NCBI GenBank assembly: GCA_965603395.1
Contig: CBFDCV010000017.1
Coordinates: 1 to 16,482, forward strand
Source of the DNA: CAYSWS01 sp965603395
GTDB lineage: Bacteria > Patescibacteriota > WWE3 > UBA101185 > UBA10185
Length of the DNA stretch: 16,482 nucleotides
Reading direction: 5' to 3'
Positions 6,739-13,525 of this stretch are shown here, piece after piece; position 1 is the first letter of the stretch; the number at the start of each line of letters is the position of its first letter. A program made the translations under genes and the position numbers. The notes beneath the pieces are model-generated. The model had not been told where the DNA came from, did no database searches, and saw only the letters and a list, made by a program, of their open reading frames with translations.

Positions 6739-8100
6739 TTAAAATGTATAAAACTTTTGGAAATAATCTTGCCTAAAAGCCTCTATATGCACATTATTTG
6801 CATTTGGGTTTGCTCTAAAAGTATAGTCGAAAGCACTGCTTGTATCATTGCGGTTACTAAATAAGAGGTTTTTGGATTCCCCGGTTTGAAGGTTTTTGAT
6901 GACAACAACGCTTCCTGTTGGCCTGGTGTTGTCGCAGGTTATAGTGTCATCTTCTTGGGAGCCAAGCTTAAAGCAGTAATCTTTGTAGTTATATTCCTTA
7001 AACTCAAGCTCTACTTCATTCCCAAATCTAATATTCTTTTTTCTGTCTAAACTAAAAATTGCCATACTACCTAAAGAGTTTTCTATTCTGACATCTCCTT
7101 CAAAAGAAGGATCTGCTGAGAGTGGCGGCGTTGTGGTTTGTGGATCTAACCTGGCAATTGTATCCAGTAATAAGTCAATTATATCCTCAGCATTAGTTTC
7201 CAATCCTCCTTTTTCAAAATTAGGCTTGAGCTCTTTTTTAATAATAGGTAGAAGATCAAACTCTAATATTCGTGAACTTGGGACATCACTACCTTCATTA
7301 CTACACTCTTTGAAATCTCTCATAACAGGATCTACAAGAGCTGTGAAAGTTTCCCTGTCATTGACGAAGATTCCATCCGGAAGTGATTTAATGTAGTCCT
7401 CAGTAAGCCTTATGTGAATATTTTCAAAATAGATATTTTCTCCTTCTTTTTCTATGCTAAGGTACCTGTCATTCCAATCGTATAGAGGTGCCATGGCAAG
7501 AGGATAAAAATCCGTAATTTCTTGAGGGGCGTTAGGCGTGCTGTAAAGGATCATAGTGCCGCCAAAATTTACAAATCTCAGCTCATTTTTGTCTTTGTCT
7601 AAAATGCTGAATCTATACTCACCTTCACTTTCTTTATCAAATTTTAAATCCGGTCGGCCGTTAGAAGCTCTAAACAAAGGTAAAGTTTCAACCTTATTTT
7701 CTTTAGTAATAAAACCTCCAATAATTAAAATCTCACTTTCCAATTTAGGGTGCGATACTTCGGAAACCAGAGTATCATCGAAAATCTTACACGTAGAGAA
7801 AATATTTTTATAATGTTTTTCTATTTCTTTTTGAGTTGGTTCCGGTTGTGTTAACTCTAGTTCCCGTACTGATTTTTCCATCGATGAGATTTTTTGAGCT
7901 ATAAAATCTTTAAAAAAGAAAAAGTATCCTAATGATACTAAAGAAGCAAGTATGAGTATAAGGAACAGGATTATAAAAAACTTTCCCTTTTTGGGTTTTT
8001 CCGGAGAGTAGGCAGCATCAACAACTTTTTCATGGGGCGCTTCCTGCTGCGCTGTGTTTTCAAGGTTTTCACCAGCAGTATTAAATCCTTCTTGGGGCAT
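6739..8100 (-). CDS. Single-helix membrane protein with a large extracytoplasmic region
   Basis: 453 aa that I cannot assign to a family. Residues 1-40 are a cytoplasmic, Glu/Pro-rich, low-complexity tail ending in a basic stop (KPKKGK). One membrane helix spans about 41-63. The remaining 390 residues should lie outside. That part starts with a short helical region (KISSMEKSVRELELTQPEP), then a mixed alpha/beta domain, with cysteines in FSTCKIF, KECSNEG, DYCFKLG and TITCDN that could form two disulfides. The nearby VKOR protein could support these, which is inference. TATCAT (8112-8107) ends 6 nt before the ATG and there is no Shine-Dalgarno. No peptidase or sortase motif was found. Confidence 0.75.
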   Translation of the reverse strand: MPQEGFNTAGENLENTAQQEAPHEKVVDAAYSPEKPKKGKFFIILFLILILASLVSLGYFFFFKDFIAQKISSMEKSVRELELTQPEPTQKEIEKHYKNIFSTCKIFDDTLVSEVSHPKLESEILIIGGFITKENKVETLPLFRASNGRPDLKFDKESEGEYRFSILDKDKNELRFVNFGGTMILYSTPNAPQEITDFYPLAMAPLYDWNDRYLSIEKEGENIYFENIHIRLTEDYIKSLPDGIFVNDRETFTALVDPVMRDFKECSNEGSDVPSSRILEFDLLPIIKKELKPNFEKGGLETNAEDIIDLLLDTIARLDPQTTTPPLSADPSFEGDVRIENSLGSMAIFSLDRKKNIRFGNEVELEFKEYNYKDYCFKLGSQEDDTITCDNTRPTGSVVVIKNLQTGESKNLLFSNRNDTSSAFDYTFRANPNANNVHIEAFRQDYFQKFYTF

Positions 8101-8106
8101 ACTAAT

Positions 8107-8112
8107 ATGATA
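8107..8112 (-). promoter_or_regulatory. -10 box of a predicted leaderless start
   Basis: TATCAT (5 of 6) on the minus strand, then ATTAGT, then the ATG at 8100. No good -35 is visible. Confidence 0.45.
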
Positions 8113-8166
8113 TCAAACTAAAGAGTTAGCGTAATATGGGAAAGTTAGGTTTTTCGGAGTTTAATT

Positions 8167-8204
8167 TTGGCTGGCCCTAGTGGAATATGTTGGAATCTAT
8201 TACC
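8167..8204 (+). repeat. Interspersed intergenic repeat, copy 2
   Basis: Begins TTGGCTGGCC and contains TATGTTGGAA. It sits in the divergent gap between the 8100 minus-strand gene and the 8242 plus-strand gene. It aligns without gaps to copy 1 (25 of 38) and copy 3 (23 of 38). Confidence 0.5.
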
Positions 8205-8229
8205 TCTCTGGTTACGAGATTTTTCCTGA

Positions 8230-8235
8230 TAATAT
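8230..8235 (+). promoter_or_regulatory. -10 box of a predicted leaderless start
   Basis: TAATAT, then TAAAAT (6 nt), then the ATG at 8242. The same hexamer is used at 6646 on the other strand. Confidence 0.4.
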
Positions 8236-8241
8236 TAAAAT

Positions 8242-8910
8242 ATGCTAAATGTGAAATACGATTTAAAGATGGATACAAACATTTATAGATGGTTTGGACC
8301 TGAGCTAGACGACATCTCTTCTAAAAAGCTAAAGAAGTTTTTACCCAAGAGACTTTTTAATAGTTTGATTGCTAGTGATTTTTCCAAAACTGATAAGTTG
8401 CAGATATTCCTAAAAAACTACTGGGAAGTCAATAATAAAAAAATAGAGAAAGCTATAAGTACCATGAAGGGAGTTTGGAATAAGGAAGGGCAAAGCATCG
8501 TTGATGATCTGAAAGGACTTTATGGAGTGAAAATTAAATGTAAGAGTATTACAGCTTTTTTAACTACCCTAACCATATTTCCCTATAATGATGAAGAGTG
8601 TTGGTATGCAGTAAGCGCTTTTGCTCTAGAGGACGAATTATTATCAACTACTAAGCATGAGCTGGCTCATTTTTATTTTCACAGAAGGTTTGATTCTAAA
8701 AAGAGTGGATTATCAAAAGATGATTATTTTAAGATAAAGGAGAGTTTTACTGTCTTGACTTTACCAAAGGAAGAAGGTTATTCAGGGCATGAAGAATTAC
8801 GGAACCATATTCAAAAGTTAAAAAAAAAAGGAAAGGATATTGAACAGATTTTTGAAAGTTGTGTGGAGTTTGTTGGCTATCAAAAAACTACTACAAGCGG
8901 AAGCGTCTAG
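8242..8910 (+). CDS. Putative zinc metalloprotease with HELAH motif
   Basis: 222 aa, soluble, rich in Lys. The key feature is HELAH at residues 139-143 inside KHELAHFYFHRRF, the HExxH zinc-binding helix of metallopeptidases, with E140 the catalytic base if active. Candidate third ligands downstream are E in KIKESFTVL or the glutamates and His of EEGYSGHEEL, a gluzincin-like spacing. The first 130 residues are helical and then a short beta-rich segment precedes the motif. There is no signal peptide, so it should act in the cytoplasm. Family is not recognised. The start at 8242 follows TAATAT by 6 nt; ATG 8269 is an alternative. The stop codon is part of a 13-bp inverted repeat that follows. 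Confidence 0.65.
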   Translation: MLNVKYDLKMDTNIYRWFGPELDDISSKKLKKFLPKRLFNSLIASDFSKTDKLQIFLKNYWEVNNKKIEKAISTMKGVWNKEGQSIVDDLKGLYGVKIKCKSITAFLTTLTIFPYNDEECWYAVSAFALEDELLSTTKHELAHFYFHRRFDSKKSGLSKDDYFKIKESFTVLTLPKEEGYSGHEELRNHIQKLKKKGKDIEQIFESCVEFVGYQKTTTSGSV

Positions 8911-9026
8911 TTTCTTAGCCATTTTTTTCTTGGCTGGCAGTCTTGTAAGCTATTTGAACATTTGCTCATCTACAGGTTTTATTGATCTTAATCTTACAGC
9001 GTTGCTGATAAGCGGCTAAGAAACTA
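8908..9026 (+). repeat. 13-bp inverted repeat enclosing interspersed repeat copy 3
   Basis: TAGTTTCTTAGCC (8908-8920) and GGCTAAGAAACTA (9014-9026) are perfect inverse complements 93 bp apart. The left arm contains the stop codon of the HELAH gene and is followed by a T-run; the right arm overlaps the -10 of the CDF gene by two bases. The left AGCCA can also pair with TGGCT (8931-8935) in an alternative short hairpin. It could be a small non-autonomous mobile element or a structured 3' end. Confidence 0.55.
8930..8967 (+). repeat. Interspersed intergenic repeat, copy 3
   Basis: Begins TTGGCTGGCAGTCT and contains TATTTGAAC. It shares about 26 of 35 positions, ungapped, with copy 4 at 10001-10038. 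It lies within the inverted repeat 8908-9026. Confidence 0.5.
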
Positions 9027-9030
9027 TAAT
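9002..9030 (+). promoter_or_regulatory. Promoter of the CDF gene, leaderless geometry
   Basis: TTGCTG (9002-9007), 17 bp, and a perfect TATAAT (9025-9030), then 7 nt to the GTG at 9038. Confidence 0.6.
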
Positions 9031-9037
9031 TATATTA

Positions 9038-9955
9038 GTGAAAAAGAATAAAATAATTTCAATCGATCGTGTTGTTCTAACTTCGTTTATTGTGGACTTA
9101 TCCGATGTTTTAATAAGTTTGCTTGGAGTCATATTGACTGGTAGCGTTACTATGATTTCTCAAGTCTTGGAGGGTTTTTCAGACATCTTTTCTTCAGGGC
9201 TTTTGTTATTTGGAAATAAGCGGGCAAAATTACCCTCGGATGAAACACATCCCTATGGATATGGAAGAGAAACTTTTTTTTGGGCGTTGATGTCCGGATT
9301 AATAACTTTTTCAGTCACAGCAACCATCTCAATTTACCTTGGTTATCAAAGGTTTTTGCATCCGGAATCCATAGAAAATTTATCTTTTGCTTTGTTTGCC
9401 TTAGTTTTTTCTATTTTTTCAAACGGCTACTCCTGTTTTATAAGTTATAAAAGGTTAGCTGGTAAGCATAAAGCTAGGACAATGTTGCAGACTTTTCTTA
9501 ACTCCCCATTGATTGAGGTTAAAACTTCTTTTATTTTAGATTTGATGGGTACAGTCGCGGCCATTTTTGGCGTGATAGCGCTGGTGATTTATAAATACAC
9601 AGATGATATTAGATTCGATGGAATTGGTGCCATACTTACCGGTTTAGCCTTGGCCTTTTTTGCATACTTTATATTAATTGGGGCAAAAGATTTATTGATT
9701 GGAAGATCGGCATCAAAGGATGTTATTAAAAAAATTAAAGAGGCAGTAATATCTTTCGATCAAGTAAAAACAATTATAGATATTCGCACTTTAATTATTG
9801 GAACTAGAAAGCTTTTGATAAATCTTGAGATTAATGTAATAGACGAATTAAACACTACCGAACTTGAAAAATTAATTGACAGTATTGAAGAGGAAATTAA
9901 TAAGCATGTGGGAATAACTTCTTTTATTCAAATTGAACTAGAAACTGAAAAATAA
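9038..9955 (+). CDS. Cation diffusion facilitator (CDF) family transporter
   Basis: 305 aa, full length for the family: about six membrane helices followed by a cytoplasmic domain (from about 220) of ferredoxin-like type. CDF proteins export divalent metals such as Zn, Mn or Fe in exchange for protons. The family loop motif HPYGYGRE is at 71-78. The transport-site positions are unusual: helix 2 has E45 and D49 (EGFSD) where Zn transporters have DxxxD, and helix 5 has S164 and D168 (SFILD) where HxxxD or DxxxD is expected. Metal preference therefore cannot be assumed, and loss of transport is possible. The GTG start follows TATAAT by 7 nt. A weak hairpin with a T-run lies just after the stop. 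Confidence 0.85.
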   Translation: MKKNKIISIDRVVLTSFIVDLSDVLISLLGVILTGSVTMISQVLEGFSDIFSSGLLLFGNKRAKLPSDETHPYGYGRETFFWALMSGLITFSVTATISIYLGYQRFLHPESIENLSFALFALVFSIFSNGYSCFISYKRLAGKHKARTMLQTFLNSPLIEVKTSFILDLMGTVAAIFGVIALVIYKYTDDIRFDGIGAILTGLALAFFAYFILIGAKDLLIGRSASKDVIKKIKEAVISFDQVKTIIDIRTLIIGTRKLLINLEINVIDELNTTELEKLIDSIEEEINKHVGITSFIQIELETEK

Positions 9956-9974
9956 GATTAATTTAAGTCTTTTT
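9954..9974 (+). terminator. Weak terminator after the CDF gene
   Basis: AAGATT (9954-9959) pairs with AGTCTT (9966-9971) over 6 bp with one G-U, followed by a T-run to 9974. The stem is AT-rich. Confidence 0.35.
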
Positions 9975-10000
9975 GCATTCAGTATAAATAAGAAATAAGA

Positions 10001-10038
10001 GTGGCTGGCCGTCTGGGCGGATATTAGAACTTTTACAA
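10001..10038 (+). repeat. Interspersed intergenic repeat, copy 4
   Basis: Begins GTGGCTGGCCGTCT and contains TATTAGAAC. It lies upstream of the promoter of the 10122 gene and is the copy closest to copy 3. Confidence 0.5.
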
Positions 10039-10051
10039 CATAACTTATAGA

Positions 10052-10081
10052 TTGGACCTATAGCTATATATGGTATACAAT
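10052..10081 (+). promoter_or_regulatory. Promoter of the 10122 gene
   Basis: TTGGAC (10052-10057), 18 bp, TACAAT (10076-10081). It predicts a leader of about 35 nt carrying AGGAGG at 10111-10116, so this gene is of the Shine-Dalgarno type. Confidence 0.65.
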
Positions 10082-10121
10082 GGGCGAAACAAACAACCAT
10101 AATGTAGATTAGGAGGAGATC

Positions 10122-10565
10122 ATGTGGATATTTGGGCTTCAGTTTGTGTTTATTTTAGTTTTAGTGAGTTGGTCCGTAGACAAAGAGAATAAGCATACCT
10201 CAACCTTTACAGAGACACTAGCCGGCATTGTGTTTACAATTTACGTTGTTTTACAAGGAATGCTATTTCTTGGCAGCATAGATACCATAACTGGGGGAGC
10301 TTTTGTTTTTGATAATTTGGTTGATAAGGTGTATGCGTCTGAGGTTCTTGCTTTGTTTATCACAACATACGTACTAGGCTACTTTTGTATTGGTGCCTAT
10401 TTTTGTTATAAGAACTGGGTAAGGCTATTTAGCAAGCGCTATACATTAGAACGGCCAGCGAATCAAGCCAGGCTGCTTATGAGTGTTTTTGTGATAACCA
10501 TATCAATTTACGTCGTGTGGTTTTTCATCAAGTTTTGGGTTAATTTTGCATACACTGGCGTTTAA
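10122..10565 (+). CDS. Four-helix membrane protein of unknown function
   Basis: 147 aa, four hydrophobic segments at about 2-18, 31-52, 73-96 and 118-139. The first loop is polar (DKENKHTSTFTE). A basic cytoplasmic stretch precedes the last helix (FSKRYTLERPANQAR). No family is recognised. The ATG is set by a strong AGGAGG 5 nt upstream, unlike most neighbours, and a promoter with a short leader is present. A strong terminator follows directly, so it is a single-gene transcript. Confidence 0.75.
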   Translation: MWIFGLQFVFILVLVSWSVDKENKHTSTFTETLAGIVFTIYVVLQGMLFLGSIDTITGGAFVFDNLVDKVYASEVLALFITTYVLGYFCIGAYFCYKNWVRLFSKRYTLERPANQARLLMSVFVITISIYVVWFFIKFWVNFAYTGV

Positions 10566-10581
10566 GTAAATTTACCCGTTA

Positions 10582-10619
10582 GGGGAAGAATACCAAAAGT
10601 ATCTCTTCCCCATTTTTTT
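10582..10619 (+). terminator. Strong rho-independent terminator
   Basis: GGGGAAGA (10582-10589) pairs with TCTTCCCC (10604-10611), extended inward by ATAC/GTAT with one bulged C and a CAAAA loop. A run of seven T follows at 10613-10619. Confidence 0.85.
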
Positions 10620-10662
10620 GCTATTTATAAATGTTAGATTGAAGCTTTTTTGCTGTATATTT

Positions 10663-10736
10663 TGGCTGGGGAGCAGGGATTCGAACCCCGATCTCTGCAT
10701 CCAGAGTGCAGTGTGCTGCCGTTACACCACTCCCCA
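10663..10736 (-). tRNA. trnQ: tRNA-Gln (CUG anticodon)
   Basis: The minus strand gives a complete 74-nt cloverleaf. The acceptor stem is TGGGGAG/CTCCCCA with discriminator G and an encoded CCA (10665-10663). The T arm contains GGTTCGAATCC. The anticodon stem is CTGCA/TGCAG with loop CTCTGGA, so the anticodon is CTG, reading CAG. The A-box-like D arm is present after the acceptor. The T-G first base and the G at the discriminator position are typical of glutamine tRNAs. It stands alone, on the opposite strand to the preceding gene. Confidence 0.93.
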
Positions 10737-10786
10737 TCAAAAACTACTAATAAAAGCACCAATATTCTACCAAAAAACACAATAAA

Positions 10787-10812
10787 ATTTAGCTTATATC
10801 TCAAAGCTAAAT
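10787..10812 (-). terminator. Candidate terminator hairpin of the acidic-protein gene
   Basis: ATTTAGCTT and AAGCTAAAT (10787-10795 and 10804-10812) form a perfect 9-bp stem with an 8-nt loop. Read on the minus strand it is followed by TTTATTG and then a longer T-run. It lies 73 bp after the stop of the gene at 10885 and upstream of tRNA-Gln. Confidence 0.4.
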
Positions 10813-10884
10813 CTTAAAAAGTATTAACCCACGCGCAGAAACACAGCTCTGCTTAGCGGGCTCCGCCAAAATATTTAGTTGTTT

Positions 10885-11085
10885 TTACTCAGTTGGGAGT
10901 TCTTCTGCAGCTTCTTCTGCCTCTTCTACCTCTGCGGTTTCCTTTTCTACTTCAGCAGTAGCCTCAGGAGCAGCGGCTTCTTCGGCGACCTCTTCTACTT
11001 CAGCAGGAGCTTCTGCAGCAGGCTCTTCTTTTGCTTGACCGCCACCGGCGCCAAACAATCCCAAGATTGAATCTAATATACCCAT
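10885..11085 (-). CDS. Small acidic Ala/Glu-rich protein
   Basis: 66 aa from ATG 11085. A short hydrophobic/amphipathic N-terminus (MGILDSILGLFGAGGG) is followed by a low-complexity tail made almost only of Glu, Ala, Val, Pro and Thr, ending ELPTE. The tail is very acidic and likely disordered or helical. The start is placed at 11085 because a near-perfect promoter (TTGACA, 18 bp, TATGAT) ends 6 nt before it; an upstream in-frame ATG (11139) would lie beyond this promoter. The N-terminal segment could bind membrane, which is inference. It is divergent from the NYN gene, with overlapping promoters. No family is recognised. Confidence 0.7.
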   Translation of the reverse strand: MGILDSILGLFGAGGGQAKEEPAAEAPAEVEEVAEEAAAPEATAEVEKETAEVEEAEEAAEELPTE

Positions 11086-11091
11086 GTAGCT

Positions 11092-11121
11092 ATCATATGT
11101 TCTTATTAAGATTGTTGTCAA
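11092..11121 (-). promoter_or_regulatory. Promoter of the acidic-protein gene
   Basis: On the minus strand a perfect TTGACA (11121-11116), 18 bp, and TATGAT (11097-11092), then 6 nt to the ATG. This is the best promoter in the window with leaderless geometry. Confidence 0.75.
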
Positions 11122-11140
11122 GCTATATTTTCGATACAAT
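11112..11140 (+). promoter_or_regulatory. Promoter of the NYN gene
   Basis: TTGTTG (11112-11117), 17 bp, TACAAT (11135-11140), then 6 nt to the ATG at 11147. Its -35 overlaps the -35 of the divergent promoter. Confidence 0.5.
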
Positions 11141-11146
11141 GGTTTT

Positions 11147-11692
11147 ATGAATCCAAAACAACATGTAGAACAGAAGGTAGCGGTGTTTGTGGATGTGCAA
11201 AATATGTACTATTCCGCTAAAAATTTATTTAATTCCAAAGTCAATTACACTAATTTACTCAAGGAAGCTGTAGGTGAAAGAAAACTGATCCGTGCTTTTG
11301 CCTATGTAATTAAGGCAGATGTAGAAACAGAAAAGGACTTTTTTGATGCCTTGGCAAAAATAGGATTTGAGGTTCGAACAAAAGATTTGCAAATCTTTTA
11401 TGGAGGTTCTAAAAAAGGTGACTGGGATGTAGGTCTTTGCATGGACGCAATCAGAATGATGTCCAAGATGGATGTCATGGTGTTAGTGTCCGGTGATGGA
11501 GACTTCACAGAACTACTTGATTATGCCCGCTCGCAAGGTGTTCGAACAGAAGTCATATCTTTTGGAAAAACCGGATCCAGCCGTTTATTTGCCGAAGCCG
11601 ACGATGTAATTGACATGAGTGAAGATCGCAAAAAGTTTTTAATTAAATCTAATGCACGTCCCGCCCGAAAACCAGCTAATAAAGAGAGCTAA
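11147..11692 (+). CDS. NYN domain (LabA/DUF88-like) putative RNase
   Basis: 181 aa. The conserved acidic residues of the NYN/PIN-like fold are all present: D16 and N19 in VFVDVQN, D92 and D94 in KGDWDVG, D100, and D117 and D119 in VSGDGDF. These would bind a divalent metal for RNA cleavage. The domain fills the protein apart from a short Lys/Arg-rich tail (KKFLIKSNARPARKPANK), which could contact RNA. There is no signal peptide, so it is cytoplasmic. The ATG follows TACAAT by 6 nt with no Shine-Dalgarno. The VanW gene begins 28 nt after its stop and is likely co-transcribed. The RNA target is unknown. Confidence 0.9.
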   Translation: MNPKQHVEQKVAVFVDVQNMYYSAKNLFNSKVNYTNLLKEAVGERKLIRAFAYVIKADVETEKDFFDALAKIGFEVRTKDLQIFYGGSKKGDWDVGLCMDAIRMMSKMDVMVLVSGDGDFTELLDYARSQGVRTEVISFGKTGSSRLFAEADDVIDMSEDRKKFLIKSNARPARKPANKES

Positions 11693-11720
11693 AGCCCTCA
11701 ATCTTAAAGAAGTAATAGCT

Positions 11721-13511
11721 ATGTTTAAGCCCTACTATATTGGGTTGCTTATTTTGTTGATCTTAGTTTCCGGTTATCATGTTTTATTTTCCAGAAGGCT
11801 GATTCCCGGGGTTTATGTGGCTGGTTTGGACTTGGGCGGGTTTAGTTATGATGATGCGGTGGCTAGGTTGGAAGAGTTTGAAGGGGCTACGGAAGAAACC
11901 ATCACCATTACATATGGTGGTAAAAGTTTTGCATTAGAGGGAGAGGAAATTAGCTTGGAGTATAGTTGGGGCTCAACTGTAAACAGAGCGTTTGAGGTTG
12001 GCAGGACCGGTAATTTTTTTGTAGATACTAAGGAAAAACTGGCCGGATTGGTAGGAAAAAACTTATATATTCCGGCTTTTTACGAATTCGAAGAAAAGCC
12101 ATTTAACAATTTTATGGCTACTGTAAAAGGTGATTTGAATTCTCCGGCTGAAAATGCACATTACTTTTTAAAAAATAAGGCTAACTTGGGAATCAGTACT
12201 GAATTTTCCGGACAAAAAATAAATGATCAGAAATTTTATGAGTTGTTGATCGAGTCCTTTGACAAATTTAATTTTGGGACTAAGGTGATTAGCATTGAAC
12301 CTGATGAACCGAAAGTTTTCATTACTAATCTAGAGAAGAAACTTACTGATGCCGAGAGGATAGTCTTTAATCCTTTGAAATTAATGTACGAAGTACCAAA
12401 AGAGGAAAAAGTGCCGGAAGAGGAAGTGGAGGAGGAGGATGCGGTGATTGATGAGAAGACTGTGCTTGGGACTGAGTTTAAAGAGTGGGTACTTACTCTG
12501 GAACAAAAGCTGGACTTTTTATCTTATGATCCTAATAAGAAAAACCTGGGTTTTAACAAAGTCGCTTTCAGATCTTATTTGGAGGGCATTGCATCGGGAG
12601 TAAATGAGCTGCCGAGGGGTAAGGTAACAAGTGTGAAAGGGGATAGGGTACTGGGATTTAGGTTATATCAGGATGGTGTAGAGATCGATGTAGATAAAAC
12701 CACTGAGGACTTTAAGGATGCTTATTTTGGTTTGGAAGACATGTCTTATGTGCAAACAAAATCTATTTCAGGGCCAAGAGATGCCCAACAATACGGTATT
12801 TTTGCTTTATTGGGTGAAGGCGTTTCCAAATTTACGGGTTCGGCTACCGGTCGAATAAATAATTTAACCTTAGCTGCTAGTAGAACAGATGGAGTTTTGG
12901 TGCCACCCGGAAGTATATATTCCTTTAATGATGCGGTTGGAGAAATTAGTGCCGCTACCGGATACGATTCGGCCTGGATTATTTATGGAAATCAAACTGT
13001 TTTGGGTCACGGTGGAGGTGTTTGTCAGACCTCGACTACTATGTTTAGGGCTATTTTGGACGCAGGCTTACCGGTTGTTACCAGGCACCCCCATGCCTAC
13101 CGTGTTTATTATTATGAAATTGAGAGCCCCATTGGCATTGACGCATCTGTTTACCAGCCCACCTTGGATTTACAGTTTAAAAATGACACGCCTAATTACA
13201 TTTTAGTGCAAGCAACCTGGGATCTAAATGAGTATAAACTGGTTTTTAGGTTGTATGGCACTCCTGATGGCCGTGAGGTGGTAATTAGTGAGCCGGTAGT
13301 TACTAATGTTACAGGCGCGCCTGCGGCTGAATATAGAGATGATCCTGATTTGGCCAAGGGCGTAGTAAGGCAGATAGACTTCGCTGCCGGAGGAGCCACA
13401 GCTTCATTTACCAGGAAAGTAACACGTGACGGAGAGCTTTTGTACGATGACATGTTTAAAACCAACTACCGACCATGGAAAGCTGTTTTTTTGGTGGGAA
13501 CTAAGGAATAA
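11721..13511 (+). CDS. VanW-family envelope protein (YoaR-like)
   Basis: 596 aa from ATG 11721. The single N-terminal helix (YYIGLLILLILVSGYHVLF) acts as signal anchor. Next come LIPGVYVAGLDLGGFSYDDA, the entry to the putative peptidoglycan-binding repeat of this family, and an acidic linker (VPEEEVEEEDAV, about 232-243). The C-terminal VanW domain has YSFNDAVGE, then GHGGGVCQTSTTMFRA with the invariant C435, and RHPHAYRV. Family members are exported and linked to the cell wall; the chemistry is not established. The frame is open back to an ATG at 11652, but that would overlap the NYN gene and lacks a ribosome site; 11721 puts the helix at the N-terminus, although its own Shine-Dalgarno is weak (AAAGAAG). 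Confidence 0.88.
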   Translation: MFKPYYIGLLILLILVSGYHVLFSRRLIPGVYVAGLDLGGFSYDDAVARLEEFEGATEETITITYGGKSFALEGEEISLEYSWGSTVNRAFEVGRTGNFFVDTKEKLAGLVGKNLYIPAFYEFEEKPFNNFMATVKGDLNSPAENAHYFLKNKANLGISTEFSGQKINDQKFYELLIESFDKFNFGTKVISIEPDEPKVFITNLEKKLTDAERIVFNPLKLMYEVPKEEKVPEEEVEEEDAVIDEKTVLGTEFKEWVLTLEQKLDFLSYDPNKKNLGFNKVAFRSYLEGIASGVNELPRGKVTSVKGDRVLGFRLYQDGVEIDVDKTTEDFKDAYFGLEDMSYVQTKSISGPRDAQQYGIFALLGEGVSKFTGSATGRINNLTLAASRTDGVLVPPGSIYSFNDAVGEISAATGYDSAWIIYGNQTVLGHGGGVCQTSTTMFRAILDAGLPVVTRHPHAYRVYYYEIESPIGIDASVYQPTLDLQFKNDTPNYILVQATWDLNEYKLVFRLYGTPDGREVVISEPVVTNVTGAPAAEYRDDPDLAKGVVRQIDFAAGGATASFTRKVTRDGELLYDDMFKTNYRPWKAVFLVGTKE

Positions 13512-13525
13512 AATCGAAAAAACTA

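Noticed and set aside
10835..10870. GC-rich small hairpins (GCAGA/TCTGC and GCGG/CCGC) after the acidic-protein gene as a structured RNA
   Set aside because: Stems are only 4-5 bp, not followed by a T-run, and match no RNA class I can name.
13196..13465. Antisense ORF inside the VanW gene, and other long antisense frames (for example 3820-4281, 4810-5100, 14753-15103)
   Set aside because: They lie wholly within well-supported genes, have no ribosome site or promoter, and their translations show no domain; they are shadows.
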